Shown in pieces: positions 34,092 to 41,837 of a stretch of 64,000 nt of DNA. Location: the NCBI RefSeq assembly GCF_009914315.1, contig NZ_CP042596.1:620001-684000 (forward strand), given 5' to 3'. Made by a program: the position numbers and the translations under genes. The DNA comes from Granulicella sp. WH15. GTDB lineage: Bacteria > Acidobacteriota > Terriglobia > Terriglobales > Acidobacteriaceae. Each line of letters starts with the position of its first letter. Positions within the stretch are counted from its first letter, which is position 1. The notes beneath the pieces are model-generated. The model saw nothing but the letters and a program-made list of their open reading frames with translations. It ran no database searches and was not told where the DNA came from.

Positions 34092-36158
34092 ATGAAGATT
34101 CTTACAAGCTGGCTTCGTTCTTCCGTCCCCGGCATCACCGTGGACGACCAACAACTTGCGGAAGACCTGACCCTGCGCGGCATCGCGGTGGAAGGCGTGC
34201 ACGATCTCGGTGAGGGCGCGGGCCATCTCTTCGAGATGGACATTACGACCAACCGTGTGGACGCGATGAACCACTATGGCATCGCGCGCGAGGCGGCGAC
34301 GATCTACGACGTGCCCCTGATGCCCTTCGCTCTGGACTTGCCGGAGCCTGTGCCCGCCGCGCCGCTGCCGGTGCGGATTGAGGCTCCCGAGCGCTGCGGA
34401 CGGTTTACGGCGCGGGTGATTCGCGGCGCGACGATTTCGCCTTCGACGGGTGTCACGGCGAAGTACTTCGAGCTGCTGGGGCAGAAGGCAATCTCGAACG
34501 CGGTCGATGCGACCAACTTTACGCTGCTGGGCATGGGGCAGCCCACGCACGCCTTCGACCTCGACAAGATCGAGGGAGGGATCGTGGTGCGGCTGGCGCA
34601 CGCGGGCGAGCAACTGCGTCTGCTCGACGGGACCACGCGCACGCTGACCGCTGAAGATCTGGTGATCGCAGATGAGAAGAAGGCGCTCTCGCTGGCCGGC
34701 GTGATGGGCGGCTGGGACTCGATGATTACGGCTGAGACGAAGAACATCGTGGTGGAGTCGGCGTGGTTCGAGCCGGCGGGGATTCGCGCCAGCTCGCGGC
34801 GGCACCTGATCCACACGGACGCCTCGCACCGGTACGAGCGCGGCGCGGACTTCAACGCGGCGCCCATCGGCAACACGCTGGTGACGCGGCATATTCTTGA
34901 GGCTTGCGGTGGACAGCTCGATGGTGAGTTGGTCGATGTGATTGTGCCCGCGCTGGCCTCGGTTACGGCGGATCGTCCGGCGATTACGCTCTCGGTGAAG
35001 CAGGTGCAGCGGCACCTTGGGACCACCATCGCCAGCGAGGGGATTACGCGGGAGCTGGTGGTGCGTTTTCTGACGGCGCTGGGCTGTGGGCTCACGGCGG
35101 TCGATGATGATGCGTTTGAGGTGAAGCTGCCGAGCTGGCGGCTGGACCTGACACGCGAGATCGACCTGATCGAAGAGGTGGCGCGCGTTTACGGCTACAA
35201 CGGCTTTGCTAACACGCTGCCGACGCCGGGCATTGTTGAGGCGTATCCCACGGCTCGTGCGGAGAAGGCCGTGCAGCAGCGGCTGCTGGCGCTGGGCTAT
35301 TCGGAGGCCGTGAGCACGACCTTTGCCAGCCCGTCGGAGAGCGTGTTGTTTGCGCTGGATCGCCCGGCGATTCCGCTGGAGAATCCGTTGAACGAAGAGG
35401 CTTCGCTGCTGCGTCCGTCGCTGGTGCCGGGCATGGTGGCGATGCTGGCGCACAACCTTAATCGCGACGTGTTGAACGTGCGTCTGTTCGAGGCGGGGGC
35501 GCGGTTTACGGGATCGACGGCCGAGGTGGTGGAGTCGCGGTCGCTGGCTCTGGGGCTGACCGGGCAGGTGGCCGCGAATGCGCTGGCTAGTGCTGCGGAC
35601 GCGCCGTTCTATGAGCTGAAAGGCGTGGTGGAAGCGGTGCTCGGGTTATTTGCTACTTCGGGTGTTACGTATGCAACTGAGGGGGTGCCGGGGTATCTTG
35701 AGGCCACTCGTGCGGCTGCGGTTTTGATCGGCGGCAAGAGCTTTGGGTGCTTCGGCCAGCTTGCCCAGGCAGAGCAGCAGGCGCGCAAGCTGCGGCAGCC
35801 GGTGTATCTGGCCGAGCTGGATCTCGAGGCTCTGCTGGCGCTTCCGTTGCGGCATGTGACGGCGCGGGAGCTGTCGCGCTTCCAGGCCGTCGAACGTGAT
35901 TTTTCGGTTACATTTTCTGATGCCGTCGTGTGGCGGCAGGTGGCCGAGGCAGTCGAAGGGCTGGGGTTTGCGGAGCTGCAACGGCTGCTGCCGGTCGAGG
36001 TCTTCCGCGACGCGAAGAAGAACCCCGGCCACTACTCGCTGCTGCTGCGGACGGTCTTTCAGTCGCCGGACCGGACGCTGCGTGAAGAGGACCTGACGGC
36101 GTGGCAGGGCGCGATTATCGCGGCTCTGGAGAAGCTGGGCGGGGTGATGCGGTCTTGA
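34092..36158 (+). CDS. pheT: Phenylalanine-tRNA ligase beta subunit, lacking the N-terminal tRNA-binding domain
   Basis: The 688-residue beta subunit is about 100 residues shorter than the usual roughly 795. It starts normally (MKILTSWLRS, LAEDLTLRGIAVEGV) but runs from residue 37 straight into EMDITTNRVDAMNHYGIARE. The EMAP/OB-fold tRNA-binding domain (about residues 40-150 in E. coli PheT) is therefore absent. The B3/B4 editing region, the B5 domain, the catalytic-like core and the C-terminal FDX-ACB domain (FQAVERDFSVTF, NPGHYSLLLRTVFQS) are all present. The gap is clean and in frame, with no sign of frameshift. Confidence 0.96.
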   Translation: MKILTSWLRSSVPGITVDDQQLAEDLTLRGIAVEGVHDLGEGAGHLFEMDITTNRVDAMNHYGIAREAATIYDVPLMPFALDLPEPVPAAPLPVRIEAPERCGRFTARVIRGATISPSTGVTAKYFELLGQKAISNAVDATNFTLLGMGQPTHAFDLDKIEGGIVVRLAHAGEQLRLLDGTTRTLTAEDLVIADEKKALSLAGVMGGWDSMITAETKNIVVESAWFEPAGIRASSRRHLIHTDASHRYERGADFNAAPIGNTLVTRHILEACGGQLDGELVDVIVPALASVTADRPAITLSVKQVQRHLGTTIASEGITRELVVRFLTALGCGLTAVDDDAFEVKLPSWRLDLTREIDLIEEVARVYGYNGFANTLPTPGIVEAYPTARAEKAVQQRLLALGYSEAVSTTFASPSESVLFALDRPAIPLENPLNEEASLLRPSLVPGMVAMLAHNLNRDVLNVRLFEAGARFTGSTAEVVESRSLALGLTGQVAANALASAADAPFYELKGVVEAVLGLFATSGVTYATEGVPGYLEATRAAAVLIGGKSFGCFGQLAQAEQQARKLRQPVYLAELDLEALLALPLRHVTARELSRFQAVERDFSVTFSDAVVWRQVAEAVEGLGFAELQRLLPVEVFRDAKKNPGHYSLLLRTVFQSPDRTLREEDLTAWQGAIIAALEKLGGVMRS

Positions 36159-36265
36159 AGGGAAGACGAGGGAACCAAGCTAGGTTCTACCTGGAATCAC
36201 TCCTTGAGGCTAAGGCTACGAAATCCACTGAGGGCGAGTCTATACTCGCGACAGGGAGCACCCGC

Positions 36266-36604
36266 GTGAGCACATCGGCAGTCTTGAATCTGGTGGATAC
36301 GGAAGAGAAGAGTATGGACGAGAGCACAAACACCGCTGCTGTTTCGGAAGTGAAGCAGAGCTTCAGCGCCGAGGACTTTCAGGCGATCGAGCAGAAGATC
36401 CTTCGCGCCGTCGAGATTGTGCGGCGGGAGCGCGAGGCGCGCGCCGCGGCAGAGGCCGAGGCTGCCAGCCTGCGCGAGCAGCTCGATGCGCTGATCGGTG
36501 CGTCGAACGAGACGCAGACGCAGCTTACGGCGCTGAACCAGGAGCGCGATGTGGTGCGGAGCCGCGTGGAGAAGCTGATGCGGCAGATGGATGAGTTGAT
36601 TTAA
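36266..36604 (+). CDS. ZapB-like coiled-coil protein
   Basis: The 112-residue protein has an unstructured N-terminus and then a long coiled coil (REREARAAAEAEAASLREQL, NQERDVVRSRVEKLMRQMD). It lies between pheT and zapA, where small ZapB-like coiled coils that partner ZapA at the division ring are often found. The GTG at 36266 has AGGGAG 7 nt upstream; an in-frame ATG at 36314 is a possible shorter start. Function is inferred from position and coiled-coil character, not from a diagnostic motif. Confidence 0.65.
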   Translation: MSTSAVLNLVDTEEKSMDESTNTAAVSEVKQSFSAEDFQAIEQKILRAVEIVRREREARAAAEAEAASLREQLDALIGASNETQTQLTALNQERDVVRSRVEKLMRQMDELI

Positions 36605-36626
36605 AACTGGGCCAGGGGAATGCGGA

Positions 36627-37022
36627 TTGAGTGAATTTGATGATCTGAGAGAGGCTCGGGACACGGTCGCGATGGGTGAAGATCAGGCCCGCGCGGATGC
36701 AGTGTCGGTCGAGATCTACGATCAGGTCTATCATCTGCGCGGCACCGACCCTGCTTATATTCAGCATCTGGCGTCCATTGTGGACGCCAAGATGCGGGCC
36801 GTCTCGGCGCTGGGGGCCACGGTGGATTCGCTGCGGGTGGCGGTGCTGGCCTCGTTGAATATCGCCGATGAGCTGGCAGTGCTGCGGGCGCGGCACGATG
36901 AGCTGGCGAGTGCTATAGCCGAGTCGCAGTCGAGCCAGACGACGATGCGGACGCTCTCGGGGATGCTCGATGAGCTGCTGGATGCGGAGCTTGAGGGCCG
37001 TGAGGCTCGGCGGGCGGGATAA
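36627..37022 (+). CDS. zapA: Cell division protein ZapA
   Basis: The 131-residue protein carries the ZapA core VSVEIYDQVYHLRGTDPAYIQHLASIVDAK, with DSLRVAVLASLNIADEL and a C-terminal coiled coil. ZapA bundles FtsZ filaments at midcell. The start is uncertain: TTG at 36627 has AGGGG upstream, and an in-frame ATG at 36672 would remove 15 poorly conserved residues. It lies 22 bp after the ZapB-like gene and is followed by 6S RNA, an order known from many Proteobacteria. Confidence 0.9.
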   Translation: MSEFDDLREARDTVAMGEDQARADAVSVEIYDQVYHLRGTDPAYIQHLASIVDAKMRAVSALGATVDSLRVAVLASLNIADELAVLRARHDELASAIAESQSSQTTMRTLSGMLDELLDAELEGREARRAG

Positions 37023-37075
37023 AGAAAAACAGTAAGTGTCTTAATCTGGTCTAAATCGTATCCAGACCGCTTGAC

Positions 37076-37104
37076 TTGCGCTTGTCTGCGGACACGGTTA
37101 GCAT
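37076..37104 (+). promoter_or_regulatory. Putative promoter of the 6S RNA gene
   Basis: TTGCGC (37076-37081) and TAGCAT (37099-37104) are separated by 17 bp. A TTGACT hexamer at 37071 overlaps but would give a 22-bp spacer. The spacing to the first paired bases of the RNA (about 37113) fits, but the hexamers are weak matches. Confidence 0.35.
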
Positions 37105-37109
37105 CCAAA

Positions 37110-37306
37110 CCAGAACGCCGGCCTGCAAAGCAGGTGCGCGAACAACGCAGGTTGAACCAATACTCATTGAACAGGGGTTTGGCTCGTAGATATGGCTCGG
37201 TGTGCTAGGTCCGCCAGTTCGGAAAGCCTAAAGAGCCACGGCTAGATCCCACCGTCTTAGACGGGTTCACCTGCGCTTCGTCGCACGGCCCAGTGGGTCG
37301 GTTTTC
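37110..37306 (+). ncRNA. ssrS: 6S RNA
   Basis: This non-coding stretch of about 195 nt after zapA folds like 6S RNA, the RNA mimic of an open promoter that binds housekeeping RNA polymerase. The closing stem pairs CGCAGGTTGAACC (37146-37158) with GGTTCACCTGCG (37264-37275), with one bulged base. An outer segment around GGTGCG pairs with CGCAC (near 37284). The apical part, GTGTGCTAGGTCCGCCAGTT then CGGAAAGCCTAAAG, matches the conserved 6S signature in the E. coli RNA and forms TCCG/CGGA and CTAGG/CCTA pairs. A T-rich tract follows at 37302. Location next to zapA is classic for ssrS. Confidence 0.88.
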
Positions 37307-37322
37307 TTCTTCTCTTCTTCTT

Positions 37323-37383
37323 TCACGCGAAGCGTCGAGAACCGCACGAAGTGCCGCCCGCCCGGCGCCAGGGCGCTTTTGCT
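37323..37383. repeat. Family-1 intergenic repeat, half copy
   Basis: CACGCGAAGCGTCGAGAACC and GCACGAAGTGCCGCCCGCCC lie between the 6S RNA and the Lgt-like gene. It matches the other half copies almost base for base. Confidence 0.8.
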
Positions 37384-37409
37384 GTTGAGCAGATAGACTG
37401 TTGTAAGCC

Positions 37410-38150
37410 GTGTATCCCTACCTCCTTCATTCCGGGCACCTCTCGATTCCGACCTTTGGCGTATTGGCTGCGGTGGGGTTGATGCTGGCGTTGCTGCTGA
37501 GCCAGCGGACGGCTGCGTGGGTAGGGCTGGCTCCCGATGAGGTTTGGGACGCGGGGCTGTCCGCGGTGATCGCGGCGTTTGTGCTCTCGCGGCTGCTGCT
37601 GGTGGTTGAGAATGTGCATAGCTTTTTGCAGGCTCCGCTGCTGCTGTTGATGGTGCCTTCGCTGACCGCCACGGGGATGGCGGCCACGCTGGTGGTGATG
37701 CTGATCTGGCTGCGCAGGAAGCATCTGCCGGTATGGAAGGTGCTGGACGCGTGGGCTCCGTGCGCGACGCTGACGTGGGCGTTTCTGGCGCTGGGGCACT
37801 TTGCCGAAGGCTCGGACGCGGGGCTTCCGGCTCGGTTCGGGATCAGGATGCCGGGCGAGTCGACCCCGCTGCATCCGGTGGCCCTGTATGTGGCGTTTTA
37901 CGCGCTGCTGCTGACCGATGGGCTGCTCTACTGGCTGCGTCGGCGACGTCCGGCGGTGGGAGGGGTTACCGCTGCGGCTCTGTTTGCGGCTGGGGTGGGG
38001 CAGTTCCTGATCGGTTTTCTGCGGCAGCCGGATATGTTTGGATCGACCTCGATGCTCGATCCGCTGCAATGGGTCTCTGTGGGGATGATGCTGGCCGGAG
38101 CGGTGGTCTATGTGCTGACTACACCGGCGGAAGAGGCGTCCCTCGTCTGA
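37410..38150 (+). CDS. Divergent Lgt-like (prolipoprotein diacylglyceryl transferase) membrane protein
   Basis: The 246-residue polytopic protein has seven or so hydrophobic helices and the Lgt-like pattern: start SGHLSIPTFGVLAAVG, middle GESTPLHPVALYVAFYALLL (HPSQLYE in true Lgt) and end FLIGFLRQPD. The family's catalytic landmarks are changed. The HGG segment is replaced by TATGMAATL, and the GRLGNFINGE signature by LALGHFAEGSD, so the essential Arg is missing. It may have another activity or be a non-catalytic paralogue. Start is GTG with no clear ribosome binding site. Confidence 0.65.
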   Translation: MYPYLLHSGHLSIPTFGVLAAVGLMLALLLSQRTAAWVGLAPDEVWDAGLSAVIAAFVLSRLLLVVENVHSFLQAPLLLLMVPSLTATGMAATLVVMLIWLRRKHLPVWKVLDAWAPCATLTWAFLALGHFAEGSDAGLPARFGIRMPGESTPLHPVALYVAFYALLLTDGLLYWLRRRRPAVGGVTAAALFAAGVGQFLIGFLRQPDMFGSTSMLDPLQWVSVGMMLAGAVVYVLTTPAEEASLV

Positions 38151-38227
38151 GGCCGTGCCCTTAACGTGGCGGGTCGCTACGGATTTTTGTTTGTCTCGCT
38201 ATCGCAGCGAAGAAGGAAAGGTGTTCG

Positions 38228-39340
38228 ATGCCCTCGAAGAATATGTTGCCCAAGGGCCAGCGCCGCCACTCGGTGCGGGCGGAGTATGTGGCCACGCGCG
38301 GCGTGGACCCGGAGATGCCGCCGGTGGTGCCGGTGCTCGACTTTGAAGACGACGGCGATGTGACCGACGCTACCGTGCGGACGTTTGTGGCCGATCCTGT
38401 GGCCGCGGGGATGCGGCTCGACCTTTACCTGGCGCAGGCGCTGCCGGATATCTCTCGGGCGCGGGTGCAGGTCCTGATCGACGCCGGGCAGGTATGCGTG
38501 AACGGCGAGACGCCCAAGGCCAAGGATAAGTTGAAGGGCGGCGAGACGGTCGAGATCGAGGGCCAGCCGCAGTTGGAGCCGCTGCACGCTACTGCTGAGG
38601 ATATTCCGCTGGATATCGTCTTCGAGGACAAGTATCTGGCGGTGGTGAACAAGCCTGCGGGCATGATGGTTCATGCCGGCGCGGGCGCGACCGACGACGA
38701 CCGGAACAAGGGCACGCTGGTCAATGCGCTGCTCTTTCATCTGGCCAAGCTGTCGGATATCGGCGGGCAGCTTAGGCCGGGGATCGTGCATCGGCTGGAT
38801 AAGCAGACCTCCGGGCTGATCGTGGTGGCGAAGGATGACAGCACGCACCGCAAGCTGGGGGAGATGTTCTCCGAACGAACGGTAAAGAAGACCTATCTGA
38901 CCCTGGTGCACGGGCATCTGGCCAAGGACGATACGACGGTAACGCTGCCCATCGCGCGGGACTTGCAGCGGCGCATCCGCATGACGACGCGGAGGCCGGA
39001 TGGGCGCAGCGCCGTCTCGCACATGCACGTGCTGGAGCGGATTACTACGCCGTTCGGCGCGTTTACGATGGTCGAGGTGAAGATCGAGACCGGAAGAACG
39101 CACCAGATTCGCGTGCATATGCAGTCGCTGGGGCATCCGGTGGTGGGGGACTTTTTGTATGGCGCTCCGCATGTGATTCGCCGGGTGGATGGCGGTGAAG
39201 GCGTGCTGGAGCTGGAGCGGAACTTTCTGCACGCGGCCTCGTTGCAACTGACGCATCCGCAGACGGGCAAAGAGCTTGAGCTGGAGGCTCCGCTGGCGAA
39301 GGAGTTGGTAGAGTTTCTGGAGCAGTTGCGGGAGGGATAG
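38228..39340 (+). CDS. RluD-family 23S rRNA pseudouridine synthase
   Basis: The 370-residue protein has a hydrophilic N-terminal extension (about 1-48), an S4 RNA-binding domain (about 60-115: RLDLYLAQALPDISRARVQ), then the pseudouridine synthase core. Catalytic Asp191 is in HRLDKQTSG, and ETGRTHQIRVHM is diagnostic. RluD-type enzymes modify helix 69 of 23S rRNA, but RluA-family targets vary. A GAAGGAAAGG site precedes the ATG at 38228. The SDR gene begins at the very next base after its stop. Confidence 0.9.
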   Translation: MPSKNMLPKGQRRHSVRAEYVATRGVDPEMPPVVPVLDFEDDGDVTDATVRTFVADPVAAGMRLDLYLAQALPDISRARVQVLIDAGQVCVNGETPKAKDKLKGGETVEIEGQPQLEPLHATAEDIPLDIVFEDKYLAVVNKPAGMMVHAGAGATDDDRNKGTLVNALLFHLAKLSDIGGQLRPGIVHRLDKQTSGLIVVAKDDSTHRKLGEMFSERTVKKTYLTLVHGHLAKDDTTVTLPIARDLQRRIRMTTRRPDGRSAVSHMHVLERITTPFGAFTMVEVKIETGRTHQIRVHMQSLGHPVVGDFLYGAPHVIRRVDGGEGVLELERNFLHAASLQLTHPQTGKELELEAPLAKELVEFLEQLREG

Positions 39341-40072
39341 ATGGGCGGTCTCAAGGGCAGGGTCGCTTTGGTGACGGGTGGGTCGCGGGGGATCGGGCGG
39401 GCCTGCGCGATTGCTCTGGCCGAGGCCGGGTGTGTGGTCGCGGTGAACTATCTGGCGTCGGAGGCTGCCGCGCAGGAGGTGGTTGCGGCGATCCATGCGG
39501 GTGGCGGCGAGGGCTTCGCGGTGCAGTGCGATGTCTCGAGCGAGCCGCAGGTGGCGGAGATGGTTGCCGCGATCGAGAGCCGGTGTGGGGCTATCGACAT
39601 TGCGGTGAATAACGCAGGCATCAGCATCCGCAGGCCGCTGGCGGAGATTACGAGCAGCGACTGGGAGCGGTCGATCTCGCAGAACCTGACCTCGGCGTTT
39701 CTGGTCTCGCAGGCGGTGTTGCCGGGGATGCGGGAGCGTCGCTGGGGGCGGCTGATCTTTGTGTCGTCGATTGCGGCGCAGAGCGGCGGCGTGATTGGCC
39801 CGCACTATGCGGCGAGCAAGGCCGGGATGCTGGGGCTGACGCACAGCTATGCCAGTCTGCTGGCGAAGGAGGGGATCACCTCGAACGCGATCGCCCCGGC
39901 GCTGGTGGTGACGGATATGATCCGGGGAAATAACGCGGCGAAGCCGGAGTTGCTGCCGGTGGGGCGTTTCGGTGAAGCAGAGGAGGTCGCCGAGGCCGTG
40001 GTGATGGTGGCGGGAAATGGATTTATGACGGGGCAGACTATCAACCTTAACGGCGGCTGGTACATGAGTTGA
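39341..40072 (+). CDS. Short-chain dehydrogenase, FabG-like 3-oxoacyl-ACP reductase
   Basis: The 243-residue Rossmann-fold SDR has the cofactor motif TGGSRGIG (12-19), the structural NNAG (90-93) and the catalytic Ser143, Tyr156 and Lys160 (YAASK). The Arg in GGSRG and the NYLAS segment suggest NADPH use. It looks like FabG, but many SDRs share this form, so fatty-acid synthesis is likely, not proven. Its ATG directly abuts the RluD-type stop, implying coupled translation. Confidence 0.87.
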   Translation: MGGLKGRVALVTGGSRGIGRACAIALAEAGCVVAVNYLASEAAAQEVVAAIHAGGGEGFAVQCDVSSEPQVAEMVAAIESRCGAIDIAVNNAGISIRRPLAEITSSDWERSISQNLTSAFLVSQAVLPGMRERRWGRLIFVSSIAAQSGGVIGPHYAASKAGMLGLTHSYASLLAKEGITSNAIAPALVVTDMIRGNNAAKPELLPVGRFGEAEEVAEAVVMVAGNGFMTGQTINLNGGWYMS

Positions 40073-40079
40073 AAGGGCG

Positions 40080-40546
40080 CGTCAGAACCGTGCCGGGTGA
40101 TAGGTTGGGCCTTCGGCCCTCATCTTTTTGCTCATTCGGATACCTGGGCAACGCCCCCGGCCCCCGGTAAATGTTTCCGCGTATGGACGAGGGTTGAAGA
40201 CCCGATCTATCGGTTTTGCTGCCGAATCCCAAAGGGCCTTCAGATTTGTGGTGGGGTTGAAGAAGGCATACCTCGGGGGCTAAAGCCCGCTGTGGCTGGT
40301 TTTAATGTCCGGGCTAAAGCCCGGACCTACCTTAGAAGCAACGGCAAGAACAGAAGCAGATTCCTCCGCTTCGCTCCTGAATGACAACCAAGAAAACAGG
40401 CGACAGCAACAGCGCCCTCACGCCGGGCAGGTGGCACTTCGTGCGGTCTTGGACGCTGCGCGTGAAAGGCAAAGACCTTCAGGCTCCACTCTTATCCCTT
40501 TTTCCCTTCTTATCCCCGTTTCGCCTTGCTCTTGCGTTTTAGGATT
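40080..40546. repeat. Gene-free composite repeat region (families 4, 2, 3 and 1)
   Basis: Degenerate family-4 pieces (about 40098-40210: GGTTGGGCCTTCGGCCCTCA, AGGGTTGAAGACCCGATCTA) are followed by a family-2 double hairpin (40262-40335), a family-3 segment (about 40350-40392) and a family-1 part (40405-40512). Order and orientation match 8.7-9.0 and 45.0-45.25 kb. Confidence 0.78.
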
Positions 40547-41779
40547 TTATTGCACGCGGCTGTGCTTGTAGCCCTCGGCGGTGAGGGCGGCCAGTAGCTC
40601 GATGACCTGCTCGCGGCCTCGGGTCTCCATGGTGATGTCGATGACCGTCTCGCCCAGGTTCACGCCGTAGTAGGCGCGGTTGTACAGGGTGTCGACAATG
40701 TTGGCACGATGGCTCGCAATGACGCGGGTGAGGTCCTGCAAGGCTCCGGGCTTGTCGAGCAGGTGGATGCGCAGGCGGATGAGACGGCCATCCTGCACGA
40801 GGCCGCGCTCGATGATGCGCGAGAGCAGCGTGACGTCGATGTTGCCGCCCGAGACCAGGACGCCGGTGCGGGCTCCCTTGAGCGAGGTCTTCTGCTGCAA
40901 CAGCGCGGCCAAAGCGGAGGCTCCGGCTCCTTCGGCTAGAGTTTTTTCCTGCTCCAGCAGCATCAGGATGGCGGAGGCAATTTCGTCCTCTTCGACGGTG
41001 ACGACCTCGTCCACAAGTGCCGCGACCATGGGGTAGGTGACGTCGCCCGCGCGGCGGACGGCGATGCCGTCGGCGATGGTGGTGGAGGGGGGCAGCGTGA
41101 CCGGGCCGTGGTTGGCGAGCGCGGCGGGCATGGAGGCGAGCCGCGCCGTCTGGACGCCGACGATCTTGATGCCGGGCCGGAGGGCCTTGGCCGCGCAGGC
41201 GATGCCGCCGATGAGGCCACCGCCGCCGATGGGCACGACGATGGCGTCGAGGTCGGGGACCTGCTGGAGCATCTCGAGGGCGATGGTGCCCTGTCCGGCC
41301 ATGACGGCGGGGTCGTCGAAGGGGCTGATGAAGGTGAGGCCGTCGACTTTGCAGAGGCGGGTGGCCTCGGCGGCGGCCTCGTCGTAGTTGGCGCCGTGCA
41401 GGACGACCTCGCCGCCGAAGCGCTGGGTGGCGGTGACCTTGACCAGCGGCGTGGCCAGGGGCATGACGATCCTGGAGCGGATGCCGAGCTTGGTGGAGTG
41501 GTAGGCGACGCCCTGGGCGTGGTTTCCGGCGCTGGCGGCGACGACGCCGCGGGCTGCCTCTTCGGGCGTGAGCAGGGAGAGCCGGTTGAGGGCTCCGCGC
41601 TCCTTGAAGGAGCCGGTCATCTGGAGGTTTTCGAGCTTGAGGAAGATGGACTGGCCGGTGGTGCGGGAGAGCATCTCGGAGTGGGGGAAGGGCGAGAGAT
41701 AGATGGAGCCCTGGAGACGTTCGCGGGCGGCTTGGACGTCGGCCAGGGAGATGGGCAGGCCGTTCGAAAGAGAACTCAT
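40547..41779 (-). CDS. ilvA: Threonine dehydratase with C-terminal ACT domain
   Basis: The 410-residue PLP enzyme deaminates threonine to 2-oxobutanoate. The PLP lysine lies in TGSFKERGA (Lys59), with SAGNHAQGVA and the phosphate-binding GGGGLIGGIA. Residues about 335-410 form one ACT domain (IHLLDKPGALQDLTRVIASH) for amino-acid feedback. The short form with one ACT domain (TIGR01127 type) differs from the two-domain E. coli IlvA, so it could be biosynthetic or catabolic. No other branched-chain gene is nearby. Confidence 0.9.
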   Translation of the reverse strand: MSSLSNGLPISLADVQAARERLQGSIYLSPFPHSEMLSRTTGQSIFLKLENLQMTGSFKERGALNRLSLLTPEEAARGVVAASAGNHAQGVAYHSTKLGIRSRIVMPLATPLVKVTATQRFGGEVVLHGANYDEAAAEATRLCKVDGLTFISPFDDPAVMAGQGTIALEMLQQVPDLDAIVVPIGGGGLIGGIACAAKALRPGIKIVGVQTARLASMPAALANHGPVTLPPSTTIADGIAVRRAGDVTYPMVAALVDEVVTVEEDEIASAILMLLEQEKTLAEGAGASALAALLQQKTSLKGARTGVLVSGGNIDVTLLSRIIERGLVQDGRLIRLRIHLLDKPGALQDLTRVIASHRANIVDTLYNRAYYGVNLGETVIDITMETRGREQVIELLAALTAEGYKHSRVQ

Positions 41780-41837
41780 CTGGCTAGGGTAAATCGTGCA
41801 GATGGGGGAAGGCTATGTGCACAGCAATTGCCCGGGG

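Noticed and set aside
36101..36265. Extension of the ZapB-like ORF back into pheT
   Set aside because: It would overlap the pheT 3' end by 58 bp and has no ribosome binding site, whereas the GTG at 36266 has a good one.
37110..37306. tRNA or riboswitch in the spacer after zapA
   Set aside because: There is no acceptor or anticodon arm and no riboswitch core. The long closing stem and central signature fit 6S RNA.
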